Program-made: the position numbers and the translations under genes
Assembly: GCA_002394335.1 (NCBI GenBank)
Contig: DGTP01000004.1
Span: forward strand, 1 to 64,000
DNA from: Bacteroidales bacterium UBA4333
GTDB taxonomy: Bacteria; Bacteroidota; Bacteroidia; Bacteroidales; Paludibacteraceae
Direction of reading: 5' to 3'
DNA length: 64,000 bases
Shown: piece after piece, positions 23,418 through 32,312 of the stretch
How positions within the stretch are numbered: position 1 is the stretch's first letter
Layout: each line of letters opens with the position of its first letter
The notes under the pieces: generated by a model
Seen by the model: the letters and a program-made list of their open reading frames with translations, nothing else
Databases searched by the model: none
Told to the model about the DNA's origin: nothing

Positions 23418-25598
23418 TTAGTTCTTATAGTTACGGGTCTTTCTCTCAGTAAACTCGTAATCCAAAGGCTCTTTGATGAGTTGCGGCTCTTGGTCCTCAC
23501 CCATGTATTTCCAGCAGCCTACGTAAGAGAACTTGTCGTCCTGACGGAGAGCCTCGCCTTCCGGTGTCTGGTATTCCTCGCGGAAGTGACCACCGCAGCT
23601 CTCCTCACGATGGAGTGCATCAACCGCCATCAGACGGCCGATCTCGATGAAGTCCGCCAGACGGAGCGCTTTCTCCAACTCATTGTTCAGGCTGTTAGCC
23701 TCACCCGGGATATAGACGTTGGTCCAGAACTCTTTCTTGATAGCGTCGATCTTCTTGATACCTTCCTTCAGGCCCTCTGCGGTACGGCCCATGCCGACGA
23801 AGTCCCACATAATGAGACCCAGCTCTTTGTGGATGCTGTCAACCGAGCGGTTTCCTTGGATAGCCATCAGTTTGTTGATCTTGTCCTGAACAGCTTTCTC
23901 TGCCTCTGCGAACTCCGGTAGGTCGGTACTCATACGCGGTACGCCAATCTGGTCGCTCAGATAGTTCTGAATCGTATAAGGCAGTACGAAGTAGCCGTCC
24001 GCCAAGCCCTGCATCAGCGCCGAAGCACCCAGACGGTTGGCTCCGTGGTCGGAGAAGTTCGCCTCGCCGATACAGAACAGACCCTTGACGCTGGTCTGCA
24101 GCTCGTAGTCCACCCAGATACCGCCCATTGTATAGTGGATAGCCGGGAAGATCATCATCGGGTTCTCGTACGGGTTCTCGTCCACGATCTTCTCGTACAT
24201 CTGGAAGAGGTTGCCGTATTTCTGAGCCACCACGTCTTTGCCCAGACGCTGGATAGCCTCGCTGAAATCCAGGAACACAGCCAGACCGGTGTTGTTCACG
24301 CCGTAGCCTTTGTCGCAACGCTCTTTGGCGGCACGCGAAGCCACGTCACGCGGAACGAGGTTTCCGAATGCCGGATAGCGGCGCTCCAGGTAGTAGTCGC
24401 GGTCCTCTTCAGGGATGTCGCGTCCTTTGATCTTACCTGCCTGCAGCAGTTTGGCATCCTCCAGTTTCTTCGGTACCCAGATACGTCCGTCGTTTCGGAG
24501 CGACTCACTCATCAGCGTCAGTTTGGACTGGAAGTCGCCGTGCTTCGGAATACAGGTCGGGTGGATCTGTGCGTAGCAGGGGTTAGCAAAATATGCGCCG
24601 TGGCGGTACATCTGCATAGCAGCCGAACCGTTACTTGCCATAGCGTTCGTGCTCAGGAAGAACGTGTTGCCGTAACCACCCGAACCTACTACTACCGCGT
24701 GAGCGAAGAAACGCTCAATGCGGCCGGTAACAAGGTTGCGTGCGATGATACCGCGTGCACGCTTCTCGCCGTTCTCGTCAGCGATCATGACAATGTCTAA
24801 CATCTCATAACGGGTGTACATCTTCACTTTGCCTTTGCCGATCTGGCGGCTCAGTGCGCTGTAAGCACCTAACAGCAACTGCTGTCCGGTCTGACCCTTG
24901 GCGTAGAACGTACGGCTTACCTGTGCACCACCGAACGAACGGTTGTCAAGCAGACCGCCGTACTCGCGTGCGAAAGGAACGCCTTGTGCTACGCACTGGT
25001 CGATAATATTGTTGCTCACCTCTGCCAGACGATACACGTTCGCCTCACGGGCACGATAGTCGCCGCCCTTGATGGTGTCGTAGTACAGACGATAAACACT
25101 ATCGCCGTCGTTCTGGTAGTTCTTAGCAGCATTGATACCGCCCTGTGCTGCAATGGAGTGCGCACGGCGCGGACTGTCCTGAATACAGAAGTTCAGCACG
25201 TTGAAGCCCATCTCTGCGAGGGATGCAGCAGCGGAAGCACCTGCCAGACCGGTACCCACCACGATGATGTCCAGACGGCGTTTGTTAGCCGGGTTCACCA
25301 GTTTCTGGTGGTTCTTGTAATTCGTCCATTTAAGCTCCAGCGGTCCCTCAGGAATCTTAGCGTCCTTCGGAGTAATGACCTTGGTTTCGGCCTTGGCAGC
25401 CTTCGGAGCCTCTTTTGCTACAGGAGCAGCTATCTCTTCAGATGCTGCTACAGCGGCTTTGCCGGCTTTCTTGGCAGCCTCTGCTACAGCCTCAACAGCC
25501 TCTTTCACCTCAGCGCGCTCGGCTACTGCTTCTACTTTCTCTTTGATTACTTCGGCCGCCTTCTTGGCAGCGTCCAATATCTCTTCTTTCTTTGCCAT
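23418..25598 (-). CDS. sdhA: Fumarate reductase/succinate dehydrogenase flavoprotein, with N-terminal extension
   Basis: The catalytic FAD subunit interconverting fumarate and succinate. The FAD-binding motif IIVVGTGLAGASAAASLAEM begins at about residue 107, followed by SPRRAHSIAAQGGINAAKNY (flavin-linking His region), HPTCIPKHGDF and GLFCIGEANFSDHGANRLGA. Relatives normally start a few residues before AKIPEGPL; here about 78 extra residues precede it. They are almost only Ala, Lys, Glu and Val (e.g. KVEAVAERAEVKEAVEAVAE) and should form a long amphipathic helix or coiled coil. I start at ATG 25598; a TTG three codons upstream is less likely. Confidence 0.95.
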   Translation of the reverse strand: MAKKEEILDAAKKAAEVIKEKVEAVAERAEVKEAVEAVAEAAKKAGKAAVAASEEIAAPVAKEAPKAAKAETKVITPKDAKIPEGPLELKWTNYKNHQKLVNPANKRRLDIIVVGTGLAGASAAASLAEMGFNVLNFCIQDSPRRAHSIAAQGGINAAKNYQNDGDSVYRLYYDTIKGGDYRAREANVYRLAEVSNNIIDQCVAQGVPFAREYGGLLDNRSFGGAQVSRTFYAKGQTGQQLLLGAYSALSRQIGKGKVKMYTRYEMLDIVMIADENGEKRARGIIARNLVTGRIERFFAHAVVVGSGGYGNTFFLSTNAMASNGSAAMQMYRHGAYFANPCYAQIHPTCIPKHGDFQSKLTLMSESLRNDGRIWVPKKLEDAKLLQAGKIKGRDIPEEDRDYYLERRYPAFGNLVPRDVASRAAKERCDKGYGVNNTGLAVFLDFSEAIQRLGKDVVAQKYGNLFQMYEKIVDENPYENPMMIFPAIHYTMGGIWVDYELQTSVKGLFCIGEANFSDHGANRLGASALMQGLADGYFVLPYTIQNYLSDQIGVPRMSTDLPEFAEAEKAVQDKINKLMAIQGNRSVDSIHKELGLIMWDFVGMGRTAEGLKEGIKKIDAIKKEFWTNVYIPGEANSLNNELEKALRLADFIEIGRLMAVDALHREESCGGHFREEYQTPEGEALRQDDKFSYVGCWKYMGEDQEPQLIKEPLDYEFTERKTRNYKN

Positions 25599-25635
25599 AA
25601 TCTTCAAATTTTCAAATCGTCAAATTTTCAAATTC

Positions 25636-26331
25636 TCATGCGCAAAGCATGCCAATTCCCATGCCCAGATAGTACAGCACTACTACGGTGAACGGCAGCA
25701 CTACCAGCGTTGCCACAACCGTGCTGATCACCTCTACGCGCTTCTGCCATTTCAGGTTGTTCAGTCCCATGGATGTCATAGCCGAACCTACACCGTGATT
25801 CAGGTGGAGCCACAGCACTACGAGCCACAGCAGATAGAGTACGCAGTACACCTGACCCCATACCGGAGTGGTGAACAGTTCCTTTACGTACGCTGCGCCG
25901 TTCTGCGGGTCAAACATACCGGTCTCGATACCGGTCAGCTCCGCAAACTGCATTTTGAACCAGAAGTTGTACAGGTGCAGACAGATGAATCCGAGAATAA
26001 CGAATCCCAGAACAAGCATGTTCTCACTCTCCCAGGTGACTCCCTCTTTTTTACCGCGTACCTCGTAGCGGTCGTTACCGCGGGCTTTGCGATTCTGGGC
26101 AGTGAGGTACAAACCATAGCAGAAGTGTACCAGAACCAGGAAAGCAATACCCAGCGAGCCGATAACGGCATACCAGTTAGCGCCGAGCAAACGGCAGATC
26201 GTGTTGTAGGCCTCTTCGCTGAAAACCAGCGCAAGGTTCATGCAACCATGGAAGAGCAGAAACAGCACCAAGGCTGCGCCACTCAGAGCCATGACGAACT
26301 TACGGCCGATAGATGAATCTTTTAACCACAT
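25636..26331 (-). CDS. sdhC: Fumarate reductase/succinate dehydrogenase cytochrome b subunit
   Basis: A 231-aa membrane anchor with five predicted helices (e.g. FVMALSGAALVLFLLFH, YAVIGSLGIAFLVLVHFCYG, VLGFVILGFICLHLYNFWF) and conserved heme-ligand histidines in LFHGCMN, VHFCYG, LHLYNF and LHLNHGVGSA. This is the single-subunit anchor form (type B, as in Wolinella and Bacteroides). It is the first gene of the operon, directly after the promoter at 26393-26424. Confidence 0.95.
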   Translation of the reverse strand: MWLKDSSIGRKFVMALSGAALVLFLLFHGCMNLALVFSEEAYNTICRLLGANWYAVIGSLGIAFLVLVHFCYGLYLTAQNRKARGNDRYEVRGKKEGVTWESENMLVLGFVILGFICLHLYNFWFKMQFAELTGIETGMFDPQNGAAYVKELFTTPVWGQVYCVLYLLWLVVLWLHLNHGVGSAMTSMGLNNLKWQKRVEVISTVVATLVVLPFTVVVLYYLGMGIGMLCA

Positions 26332-26392
26332 AAAAATGTTAATTTTTTGATTATTATATAAGATATTTGTGTGTTTTTCCTAAAATAGCGCA

Positions 26393-26424
26393 CAAAGGTA
26401 CATAAAAAAACGCACATGTGCAAA
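26393..26424 (-). promoter_or_regulatory. Promoter of the frd/sdh operon
   Basis: Minus-strand TTTG (at 26421-26424), 20 bases, TACCTTTG (26393-26400). The -33 element lies in the loop of the terminator hairpin of the upstream gene. Confidence 0.75.
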
Positions 26425-26441
26425 TTTTTGTGCGTTTTTTT
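26404..26441 (-). terminator. Terminator of the NrnA-like gene, overlapping the frd promoter
   Basis: AAAAAAACGCACA and TGTGCGTTTTTTT form a 13-bp stem around a 12-base loop. On the minus strand the stem ends in a T-run, about 20 bases after the phosphoesterase stop codon. Confidence 0.8.
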
Positions 26442-26460
26442 TCTGTTAGACACCTAATTT

Positions 26461-27549
26461 TTATGCGTTTTTACAATAACGGTGATAGTTGTCCAGAAAT
26501 TGTTGCACAGCGTCCGGGAGCGTCCCGTAGTATTCTCCGCCCGCAGCATTGGCGTGTCCGCCTCCGTTGAAGACCTCTGAGGCGAAGATGTTCACAGGCC
26601 TGTCTCCTTGTGAACGGAAACTGAGTTTGATTTTGCTTTTCGCCCCGTTAGCCTTCTCGCGCTCATGCGGCTCGATTTTGTCTTCGCGCATGAAGACGGA
26701 ATAGTAGATGTCGCGTATCTGGAGCGGTAGATTGACAATCCCTTCGGCGTCACCGGACTTGAAGTTGAAGCGGTATAACTCTTTTCGGCTCAGGTAGATG
26801 AGCGCAATGTGGCAATCCGGGAAGATACGCATTTTCTGGTACAAACAGTAACCCATAAGCCTCATCCGGTCGGCGGAATAGGCGTTGAAAACAGCGTTAT
26901 ATATCGCATCCTTGTCCACGCCGAGAGATACCAGTTGGGCGACTATCTCGTACATCTCCGGATGATTGCTGTTGAAGGAGAAGTTTCCGGTGTCGGTCAT
27001 CATACCTGTGTAGAGGCATTCGGCAGCCTCTACGGGGAAGATCGACTGAATGGATTTGTCCGATGAAACCGAGGTTTCTAAAGCATAGATAAGTCTGAAG
27101 ACAATCTCGCTTGCAGAAGGCGAACCGGGATATGAAAGAGTGACATCTGCAAAGTCGGAAGGATGCAAATGATGGTCAATCAATATCTTTGGACAACTTA
27201 AAAACTGTATTTTTTCACCCAGTGCCCCGATGCGTTTTGGCTCGTTGAAATCGGTACAAATCAGTAAGTCGCATTGTGCCAGACGGATGTCGGCTTCTAC
27301 TTGCTTTGAGTCATAGGCGAATACCTGGTTCGCGTCCGGCATCCAGTCATAAAAGTTCGGGAAACTGTTCGGCACAATGTTTGTAACTTCCGTTTTGCCT
27401 ATGTGCCGGAGATAATGGCGCATGCCTAAAGAAGAACCCATGGCGTCTCCGTCGGGCGACATATGGGTGATGATAACAATGTGCTGCGCAGAGGAGATCA
27501 GTTGCCTTACGGCCTCCACGTCAGCGGTATTAAAGTAGTTAGAAAGCAT
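26461..27549 (-). CDS. nrnA: DHH/DHHA1 phosphoesterase (NrnA-like nanoRNase/pAp phosphatase)
   Basis: A 362-aa member of the DHH superfamily that degrades nanoRNA and/or adenosine 3',5'-bisphosphate in the cytoplasm. The metal-binding motifs are visible: VIITHMSPDGDAMGSSLG, CTDFNEPKRIG, the DHH motif LIDHHLHPSDF and TGMMTDTGNFSFNS. The C-terminal DHHA1 domain carries FNGGGHANAAGGEY. The ATG at 27549 gives MLSNYFNTADVEAVRQLI; the frame continues upstream only through promoter DNA. Related c-di-AMP/pApA phosphodiesterases have the same domains, which is of interest because cdaA is in the window. Confidence 0.88.
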   Translation of the reverse strand: MLSNYFNTADVEAVRQLISSAQHIVIITHMSPDGDAMGSSLGMRHYLRHIGKTEVTNIVPNSFPNFYDWMPDANQVFAYDSKQVEADIRLAQCDLLICTDFNEPKRIGALGEKIQFLSCPKILIDHHLHPSDFADVTLSYPGSPSASEIVFRLIYALETSVSSDKSIQSIFPVEAAECLYTGMMTDTGNFSFNSNHPEMYEIVAQLVSLGVDKDAIYNAVFNAYSADRMRLMGYCLYQKMRIFPDCHIALIYLSRKELYRFNFKSGDAEGIVNLPLQIRDIYYSVFMREDKIEPHEREKANGAKSKIKLSFRSQGDRPVNIFASEVFNGGGHANAAGGEYYGTLPDAVQQFLDNYHRYCKNA

Positions 27550-27570
27550 ATTATTTCGTAAAATTTGCTG

Positions 27571-27601
27571 CAAAAGTACAAAAAAAATTGCATATATCAA
27601 A
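27571..27601 (-). promoter_or_regulatory. Promoter of the NrnA-like gene
   Basis: Minus-strand TTTG, 19 bases, TACTTTTG. It overlaps the divergent promoter 27587-27618. Confidence 0.65.
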
Positions 27602-27618
27602 AAAAAATAGTAATTTTG
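27587..27618 (+). promoter_or_regulatory. Promoter of the PPIC-gldG run
   Basis: ATTG, 20 bases, TAATTTTG (27611-27618). It is the only clear promoter I find at the head of a + strand series of genes that continues to about 40.8 kb. Confidence 0.6.
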
Positions 27619-27650
27619 CACGCTTTTTATTATATAAACAAAGTTTTGCA

Positions 27651-29393
27651 ATGAAACGAGTATTTACATTAGTAGCAGTTTTGCTTAGTGTCGGCGCTAT
27701 GATGGCGCAGGAAGACAAAGTGTTGATGACCATCAATGGCGAGCCTGTGATGGCATCTGAGTTTATGTACATTTACCAGAAGAATAATCAGGAAAGCACG
27801 CTCGACAAGAAAACGGTTGACGAGTATGTGGACCTCTTTGTGAACTTCAAACTGAAGGTGGCAGAGGCAAAGGCGCAGGGTATTGATACTACTGCATCTT
27901 TTCTCAAAGAACTGGCAGGTTATCGCGCGCAAGCTACGCCCAAGTACATGCAGGACGCCGAGGCGCTCGATAGTATGGTACAGCTGAGTTATGCGCACAT
28001 GCGCTTTGACCGTCGTGCTGCCCATATAGCTATTCAATGTCCGCTCAATGCCGGCGATTCGGCAGAGAATGCGGCGCGTAAGACCATTGAACAGGCTCGC
28101 AAGCGTCTTATGAAAGTGAAGGGAGACAAGAAAGCGGCTTTTGAGAAAGAGGCACGCAATATCTCAACCGATCCGAGTGTAGGCGATAATGGCGGAGAAC
28201 TGGGTTGGATTACCCCTTTCCGTTATGTATATAGTTTTGAGGAGGCTGTTTACAGCACTCCGGTAGGACAGGTGACTCCTGTTTTCCGTACGGCTTACGG
28301 ATTTCATATAGCCTTGGTAGAGGAGGAGCGTCCGCACGAGGAGGTACACGCAGCGCATATCATGAAAATGGTACCGCGTGGCAATGATTCGCTCAAGGCG
28401 GTGATGAAGACCCGGATCGACTCGATTTATACCTTGTTGCAGAACGGTGCTGATTTCCAAGAGACGGCAAAGGCTCTGTCGGACGACAAGGGGTCGGCTA
28501 TGCGCGGTGGCGACCTGGGCTGGTTCGGCCTGGGTATGATGGTTAAACCCTTTGAGCAGCAGGCTTTTGCAATGAAACCGGGCGAGATGAGTGAACCTGT
28601 CGCTACCGATTTCGGATGGCATATTATCATGCTGTATGACCGCCGTGGTATCCTGCCGCTGGATAGTATTCGTCCGCAAGTGGAGCGCAGCGTGCAGCGC
28701 GATGAACGAATGGGCGAGACGGATAAGGCGTTCGTGCGCAAAATGCGTCGCGAGTATGCCCTGCCCGACAGCATGAGCCATGAGGAGGTGAAGGCTTATG
28801 CCGACGCTCATCTGGAGGAGAAGTATCCTGAGTTTGCTAACTTGGTGCGCGAGTATCATGACGGTATCTTGCTGTTTGAGGTTTCGCTGCGCGAGGTATG
28901 GGATAAGGCGAGCAAGGATACCGCAGGTCTGGAGAAGTATTTTGAGGAGCACCGCGGTGATTTCACTTGGAAAGAACCCCGATACAAAGGTTATGTCGTT
29001 TATTGCCGGGATAAGAACTCTGCCCGTGCGATGAAGTCGATTATCCGCAGTTCGCATCCTGATTCGATTGACAGCTATATGCAGAAGCGTGTCAATATCG
29101 ACGGTGAGACTTATGCCAAGTACAACTACGGTTTGTGGACCAAGGGACAGAACGCTGCTGTTGACAAGTACGGATTCAAGGACAAGAAAACGGACTACAC
29201 CCCACAGGAGAATTTCCCGGTAGTATTCTGCGTTAAGGGCAAGGTGATCAAACAGCCGGAGGTCTATTCTGACGAGCGCGGCAAAGTGACCACCGCCTAT
29301 CAGGACTACTTGGAGAAACTTTGGATTGAGTCGCTTCGTAAGAAATACGAGGTGAAAATCAACCAAGAGGTGCTGGAGTCGCTGAAGAAATAA
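27651..29393 (+). CDS. Periplasmic PPIC-type peptidyl-prolyl isomerase (SurA-like)
   Basis: A 580-aa exported foldase, signal peptide MKRVFTLVAVLLSVGAMMA. An N-terminal SurA-like helical region (INGEPVMASEFMYIYQKN) precedes two rotamase domains at about residues 123-225 (NGGELGWITPF...VYSTPVGQVTPVFRTAYGFHI) and 230-330 (RGGDLGWFGLGMMVKPFEQQ...ATDFGWHI). A C-terminal helical/beta region of unknown role follows. It is probably a chaperone for outer-membrane proteins. gldG begins on the base after its stop codon, so the two are translationally linked. Confidence 0.92.
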   Translation: MKRVFTLVAVLLSVGAMMAQEDKVLMTINGEPVMASEFMYIYQKNNQESTLDKKTVDEYVDLFVNFKLKVAEAKAQGIDTTASFLKELAGYRAQATPKYMQDAEALDSMVQLSYAHMRFDRRAAHIAIQCPLNAGDSAENAARKTIEQARKRLMKVKGDKKAAFEKEARNISTDPSVGDNGGELGWITPFRYVYSFEEAVYSTPVGQVTPVFRTAYGFHIALVEEERPHEEVHAAHIMKMVPRGNDSLKAVMKTRIDSIYTLLQNGADFQETAKALSDDKGSAMRGGDLGWFGLGMMVKPFEQQAFAMKPGEMSEPVATDFGWHIIMLYDRRGILPLDSIRPQVERSVQRDERMGETDKAFVRKMRREYALPDSMSHEEVKAYADAHLEEKYPEFANLVREYHDGILLFEVSLREVWDKASKDTAGLEKYFEEHRGDFTWKEPRYKGYVVYCRDKNSARAMKSIIRSSHPDSIDSYMQKRVNIDGETYAKYNYGLWTKGQNAAVDKYGFKDKKTDYTPQENFPVVFCVKGKVIKQPEVYSDERGKVTTAYQDYLEKLWIESLRKKYEVKINQEVLESLKK

Positions 29394-31019
29394 ATGAAGC
29401 GTAAAGATTTCATCATATCTGCCCTCGCTGTCGTTCTGGTGCTGGTTACCGGTTTGATAGTGCATTGGCGCGTGGTGCGTATCGACCTTACGGATGATAA
29501 GCACTACACGTTAGGAGCCCCGACAAAACACCTGTTGTCTGAATTGGAAGAGCCTGTTGAGGTCACGTTGTATCTGTCAGGGGATCTTAACTCGAGTTTC
29601 CGAAGGCTCCGTTCCGCAACACAGGAAATGCTGGATGAGTTCGGAGTGGTGGCGCCGGTGAAGTGGCATGCATATGATGAGACCAAAGATAAATTGCCCA
29701 AAGATCTGCATCCGATCTTGGTGCATGAGCGCCAAAAGGATGGCAAGACCGCCCAGACACCTGTTTATCCGTATGCCAAGGTGGCGTGTGCGGGCAGATA
29801 TGTGGTGGTTTCTCTGCTGAATAACAATCGCACACTTTCCGGCGAGGAGAACCTTAATATCAGTATTGAAAATCTGGAATACACTTTCGCCGAAGCAATA
29901 CATGGATTACGCCGGAAGGATGTCCCGAAGATCGCTTTCATCGAAGGCCATCAGGAGTTGCCGGAGGCGCATGTGGCAGATGTCACCGCTGCACTGGGAA
30001 ACTATTTTCAGGTGGACAGAGGTGCGATGGGAAGGCGGCCGGAGGAGTTGTTCCCGTACAAGGTGCTTGTTATAGCCGACCCGCAGCAAGCGTTCAGCGA
30101 AGAGGACAAATATTGTCTTGACCAGTATCTGATGCAGGGAGGACGGATCTTGTGGGTGCTGAATGGTGTGCAATTCTCAGGAGAGGTGCTGGCTAACAGC
30201 GGCTTTACCCCTGTTCTTCCGCTGGATCTCAATATCGCGGATATGCTGTTCAGGTATGGTGTACGGGTGGAGCCGGCTTTGGTGCAAGATGTGCAGTGTC
30301 TGCCTATACCGGTGGATGTCTCGACGGATAAAGAAGTCCCTAATTTTCAGCCGGTACCTTGGCATTATGCCCCCTTGCTGCTTACATCGCAGCAGTCGCC
30401 TGTCACACGAAATGTGACTCAGGTGTCCTGCTCTTTTGCTTCGCCTCTCGAACCGGTAGGAGGCGAAGACGGCATCCGCAAGGAGGTGCTGCTGGCTACT
30501 TCGACTTCAAGTCGGATTATTCCTACTCCGGCGGAAGTGGATTTGGGGGATCTGAATCCGGATATATCAACTTTTAAGTACCAATATCTGCCGGTCGCTG
30601 TGGCATTACAAGGGAAGTTTGGTTCGATTTTTGCTCATCGTATGAAACCGGACAGCATTCAAACGGATCTTCCGATTCGTTCTGCGAGTGTTGAGACAAA
30701 GCAGATAGTGGTATCTTCCGGCAGTATTATCCGGAATGAGGTGGAGAAAGGTGAGGTCTTGCCGGTGGGCTATGACCGATACTCGGGGATGCAGTTCGGG
30801 AACCGGGATTTTCTGGTCAATGCAGTGCTTTATCTCTCGGATGATGAAGGGCTTATAGGGCTTAGGCAGAAACAGGTGGATCTGCATCTGCTCAATACCA
30901 AACGCGCTTACGAAAAACGAACCTCCATCCAGTTGGCAAGTACGATGATACCGCTGGCAGTCCTGGCTGTTATAGCACTGGGCGTGTGGGTGGTGAGAAA
31001 ACGGAAATATACACGATAA
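29394..31019 (+). CDS. gldG: Gliding-motility ABC component GldG
   Basis: A 541-aa protein of the GldG family (ABC-type uncharacterised transport domain). The N-terminal helix FIISALAVVLVLVTGLIVHW is followed by RIDLTDDKHYTLGAPTKHLLSELEEPVEVTLYLSGDL and a large periplasmic domain (IAFIEGHQEL, KVLVIADPQQAFSEEDKYCLDQYLMQGGRILW). A C-terminal helix (MIPLAVLAVIALGVWVV) and a short basic tail end the protein. In Flavobacterium gldF, the permease, is adjacent to gldG; it is not here, so the partner genes must lie elsewhere or be missing. It abuts the PPIC gene. Confidence 0.9.
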   Translation: MKRKDFIISALAVVLVLVTGLIVHWRVVRIDLTDDKHYTLGAPTKHLLSELEEPVEVTLYLSGDLNSSFRRLRSATQEMLDEFGVVAPVKWHAYDETKDKLPKDLHPILVHERQKDGKTAQTPVYPYAKVACAGRYVVVSLLNNNRTLSGEENLNISIENLEYTFAEAIHGLRRKDVPKIAFIEGHQELPEAHVADVTAALGNYFQVDRGAMGRRPEELFPYKVLVIADPQQAFSEEDKYCLDQYLMQGGRILWVLNGVQFSGEVLANSGFTPVLPLDLNIADMLFRYGVRVEPALVQDVQCLPIPVDVSTDKEVPNFQPVPWHYAPLLLTSQQSPVTRNVTQVSCSFASPLEPVGGEDGIRKEVLLATSTSSRIIPTPAEVDLGDLNPDISTFKYQYLPVAVALQGKFGSIFAHRMKPDSIQTDLPIRSASVETKQIVVSSGSIIRNEVEKGEVLPVGYDRYSGMQFGNRDFLVNAVLYLSDDEGLIGLRQKQVDLHLLNTKRAYEKRTSIQLASTMIPLAVLAVIALGVWVVRKRKYTR

Positions 31020-31031
31020 ACAATCATAAAG

Positions 31032-32312
31032 ATGAAACTAAAATTAGTGACATTGATGGTGTGTCTTGCGTCGATGACCTTATGGGCGCAGACTGTAAAC
31101 TATCCAACGGAGCGGATAGATGGGTATTTGGTGTACAAATATCCGGTAGAGAAGAGTATCGGAATATATCGCATCTGTAAGAATTTCAATGTAACGGAGG
31201 AGGAACTTGTCCGTTTTAATCCGCAGCTGAATGAGCGCGGCCCGCAAGTGGATGAGGTCTTGTATATTCCGGTGGCAGGTGTACCTCGCGAGGTAACTAA
31301 ACTGGAACAGGATTCTGATACATTCGCCTTGGATAGCATGATTCCGCATTACCGGATAGATCTGGTGATGCCGTTCCATAATGGCAATGAACCTCCTTCG
31401 GCTCAGGAGGAAAGACTGATTGAGTTCTATCGTGGCGTCGTGATGGCACTCTATGATGTCCGTCAGGATGCGGACAAGCATATAGAGCTCTTTGTGCATA
31501 ACAGCGGATCAGACACATCCCGGATCGCCCAATTGATGCGGGATAGCGCATTCTATGGCACAGATGCGCTTATCGGTCCTTTTCATGAGGAGCAGGTGCG
31601 CCTCATGAGCGATTGGATCAAGGAGAATAAGATCCCTACCATTCTGCCGGTGTCGTCTGATTTGAGTCTGATGCGTAAGAATCCTTATCTTATGTATTTT
31701 AATAGTACCATCGAGCAGGAGGAGAAAGCGCTGATAGACTATTTGTTGTCTTCCGACCGGAAAATCAACTGTGTCTTTATCCAGGATTCTGTCATAGATC
31801 CTGACAACCGGAGACTAAGGGATGCCATTGTGAGGAATAATATACCTCGCACATCAATCCAGACAAGTGCTGTCCTTCATGACTCACTGGTGTATGCTCT
31901 GCGTCCCAAAGCAGAGAATATCTTGTTTTTCCCTACGGATAAATTCCGCCGGAACAAGGCGCTGATCGGGAAGGCGGAGGTGCTGAAAAACGCTCATAGT
32001 CTGGTAGCCTATGGCGTATTCTCCTGGCTGAAGGAGCAGATCAACCTGCCCCTGATCTATACCTCCACATTCACCACGGAGCAGGAACCGGATATGACGC
32101 AATACGATGAAATCTGGCAAAAATACTTCAATATCCGCCATGCAGTGTCTTATCCTCGCTATGACCTGCTGGGATATGATCTGACCCGCTATATTTTAGG
32201 GCAGTTGTGGGGTAAGACCTATCCCGGACTGCAGTCGGATATCTATTTTGAGCCGTATTGTGAGGGTGGTGCTCAGATCAATGGACATGTTGAAATCTTA
32301 CGTTCGGAGTGA
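31032..32312 (+). CDS. LysM plus periplasmic-binding-fold protein
   Basis: A 426-aa exported protein. After a signal peptide (MKLKLVTLMVCLASMTLWA) comes a LysM-like module (about residues 30-80: YKYPVEKSIGIYRICKNFNV and PQVDEVLYIP), then a domain resembling type 1 periplasmic-binding/LpoA-like folds (IEFYRGVVMALYDVRQDADK, ALIGPFHEEQVRLMSDW, DLLGYDLTRYILGQLW). It probably binds peptidoglycan through LysM; a ligand for the second domain cannot be inferred. Its stop overlaps the GTG of the next gene. Confidence 0.8.
   Translation: MKLKLVTLMVCLASMTLWAQTVNYPTERIDGYLVYKYPVEKSIGIYRICKNFNVTEEELVRFNPQLNERGPQVDEVLYIPVAGVPREVTKLEQDSDTFALDSMIPHYRIDLVMPFHNGNEPPSAQEERLIEFYRGVVMALYDVRQDADKHIELFVHNSGSDTSRIAQLMRDSAFYGTDALIGPFHEEQVRLMSDWIKENKIPTILPVSSDLSLMRKNPYLMYFNSTIEQEEKALIDYLLSSDRKINCVFIQDSVIDPDNRRLRDAIVRNNIPRTSIQTSAVLHDSLVYALRPKAENILFFPTDKFRRNKALIGKAEVLKNAHSLVAYGVFSWLKEQINLPLIYTSTFTTEQEPDMTQYDEIWQKYFNIRHAVSYPRYDLLGYDLTRYILGQLWGKTYPGLQSDIYFEPYCEGGAQINGHVEILRSE

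Noticed and set aside
28164..29504. 446-codon frame opposite the PPIC gene
   Set aside because: Antisense shadow; the + strand gene has a signal peptide and clear rotamase motifs.
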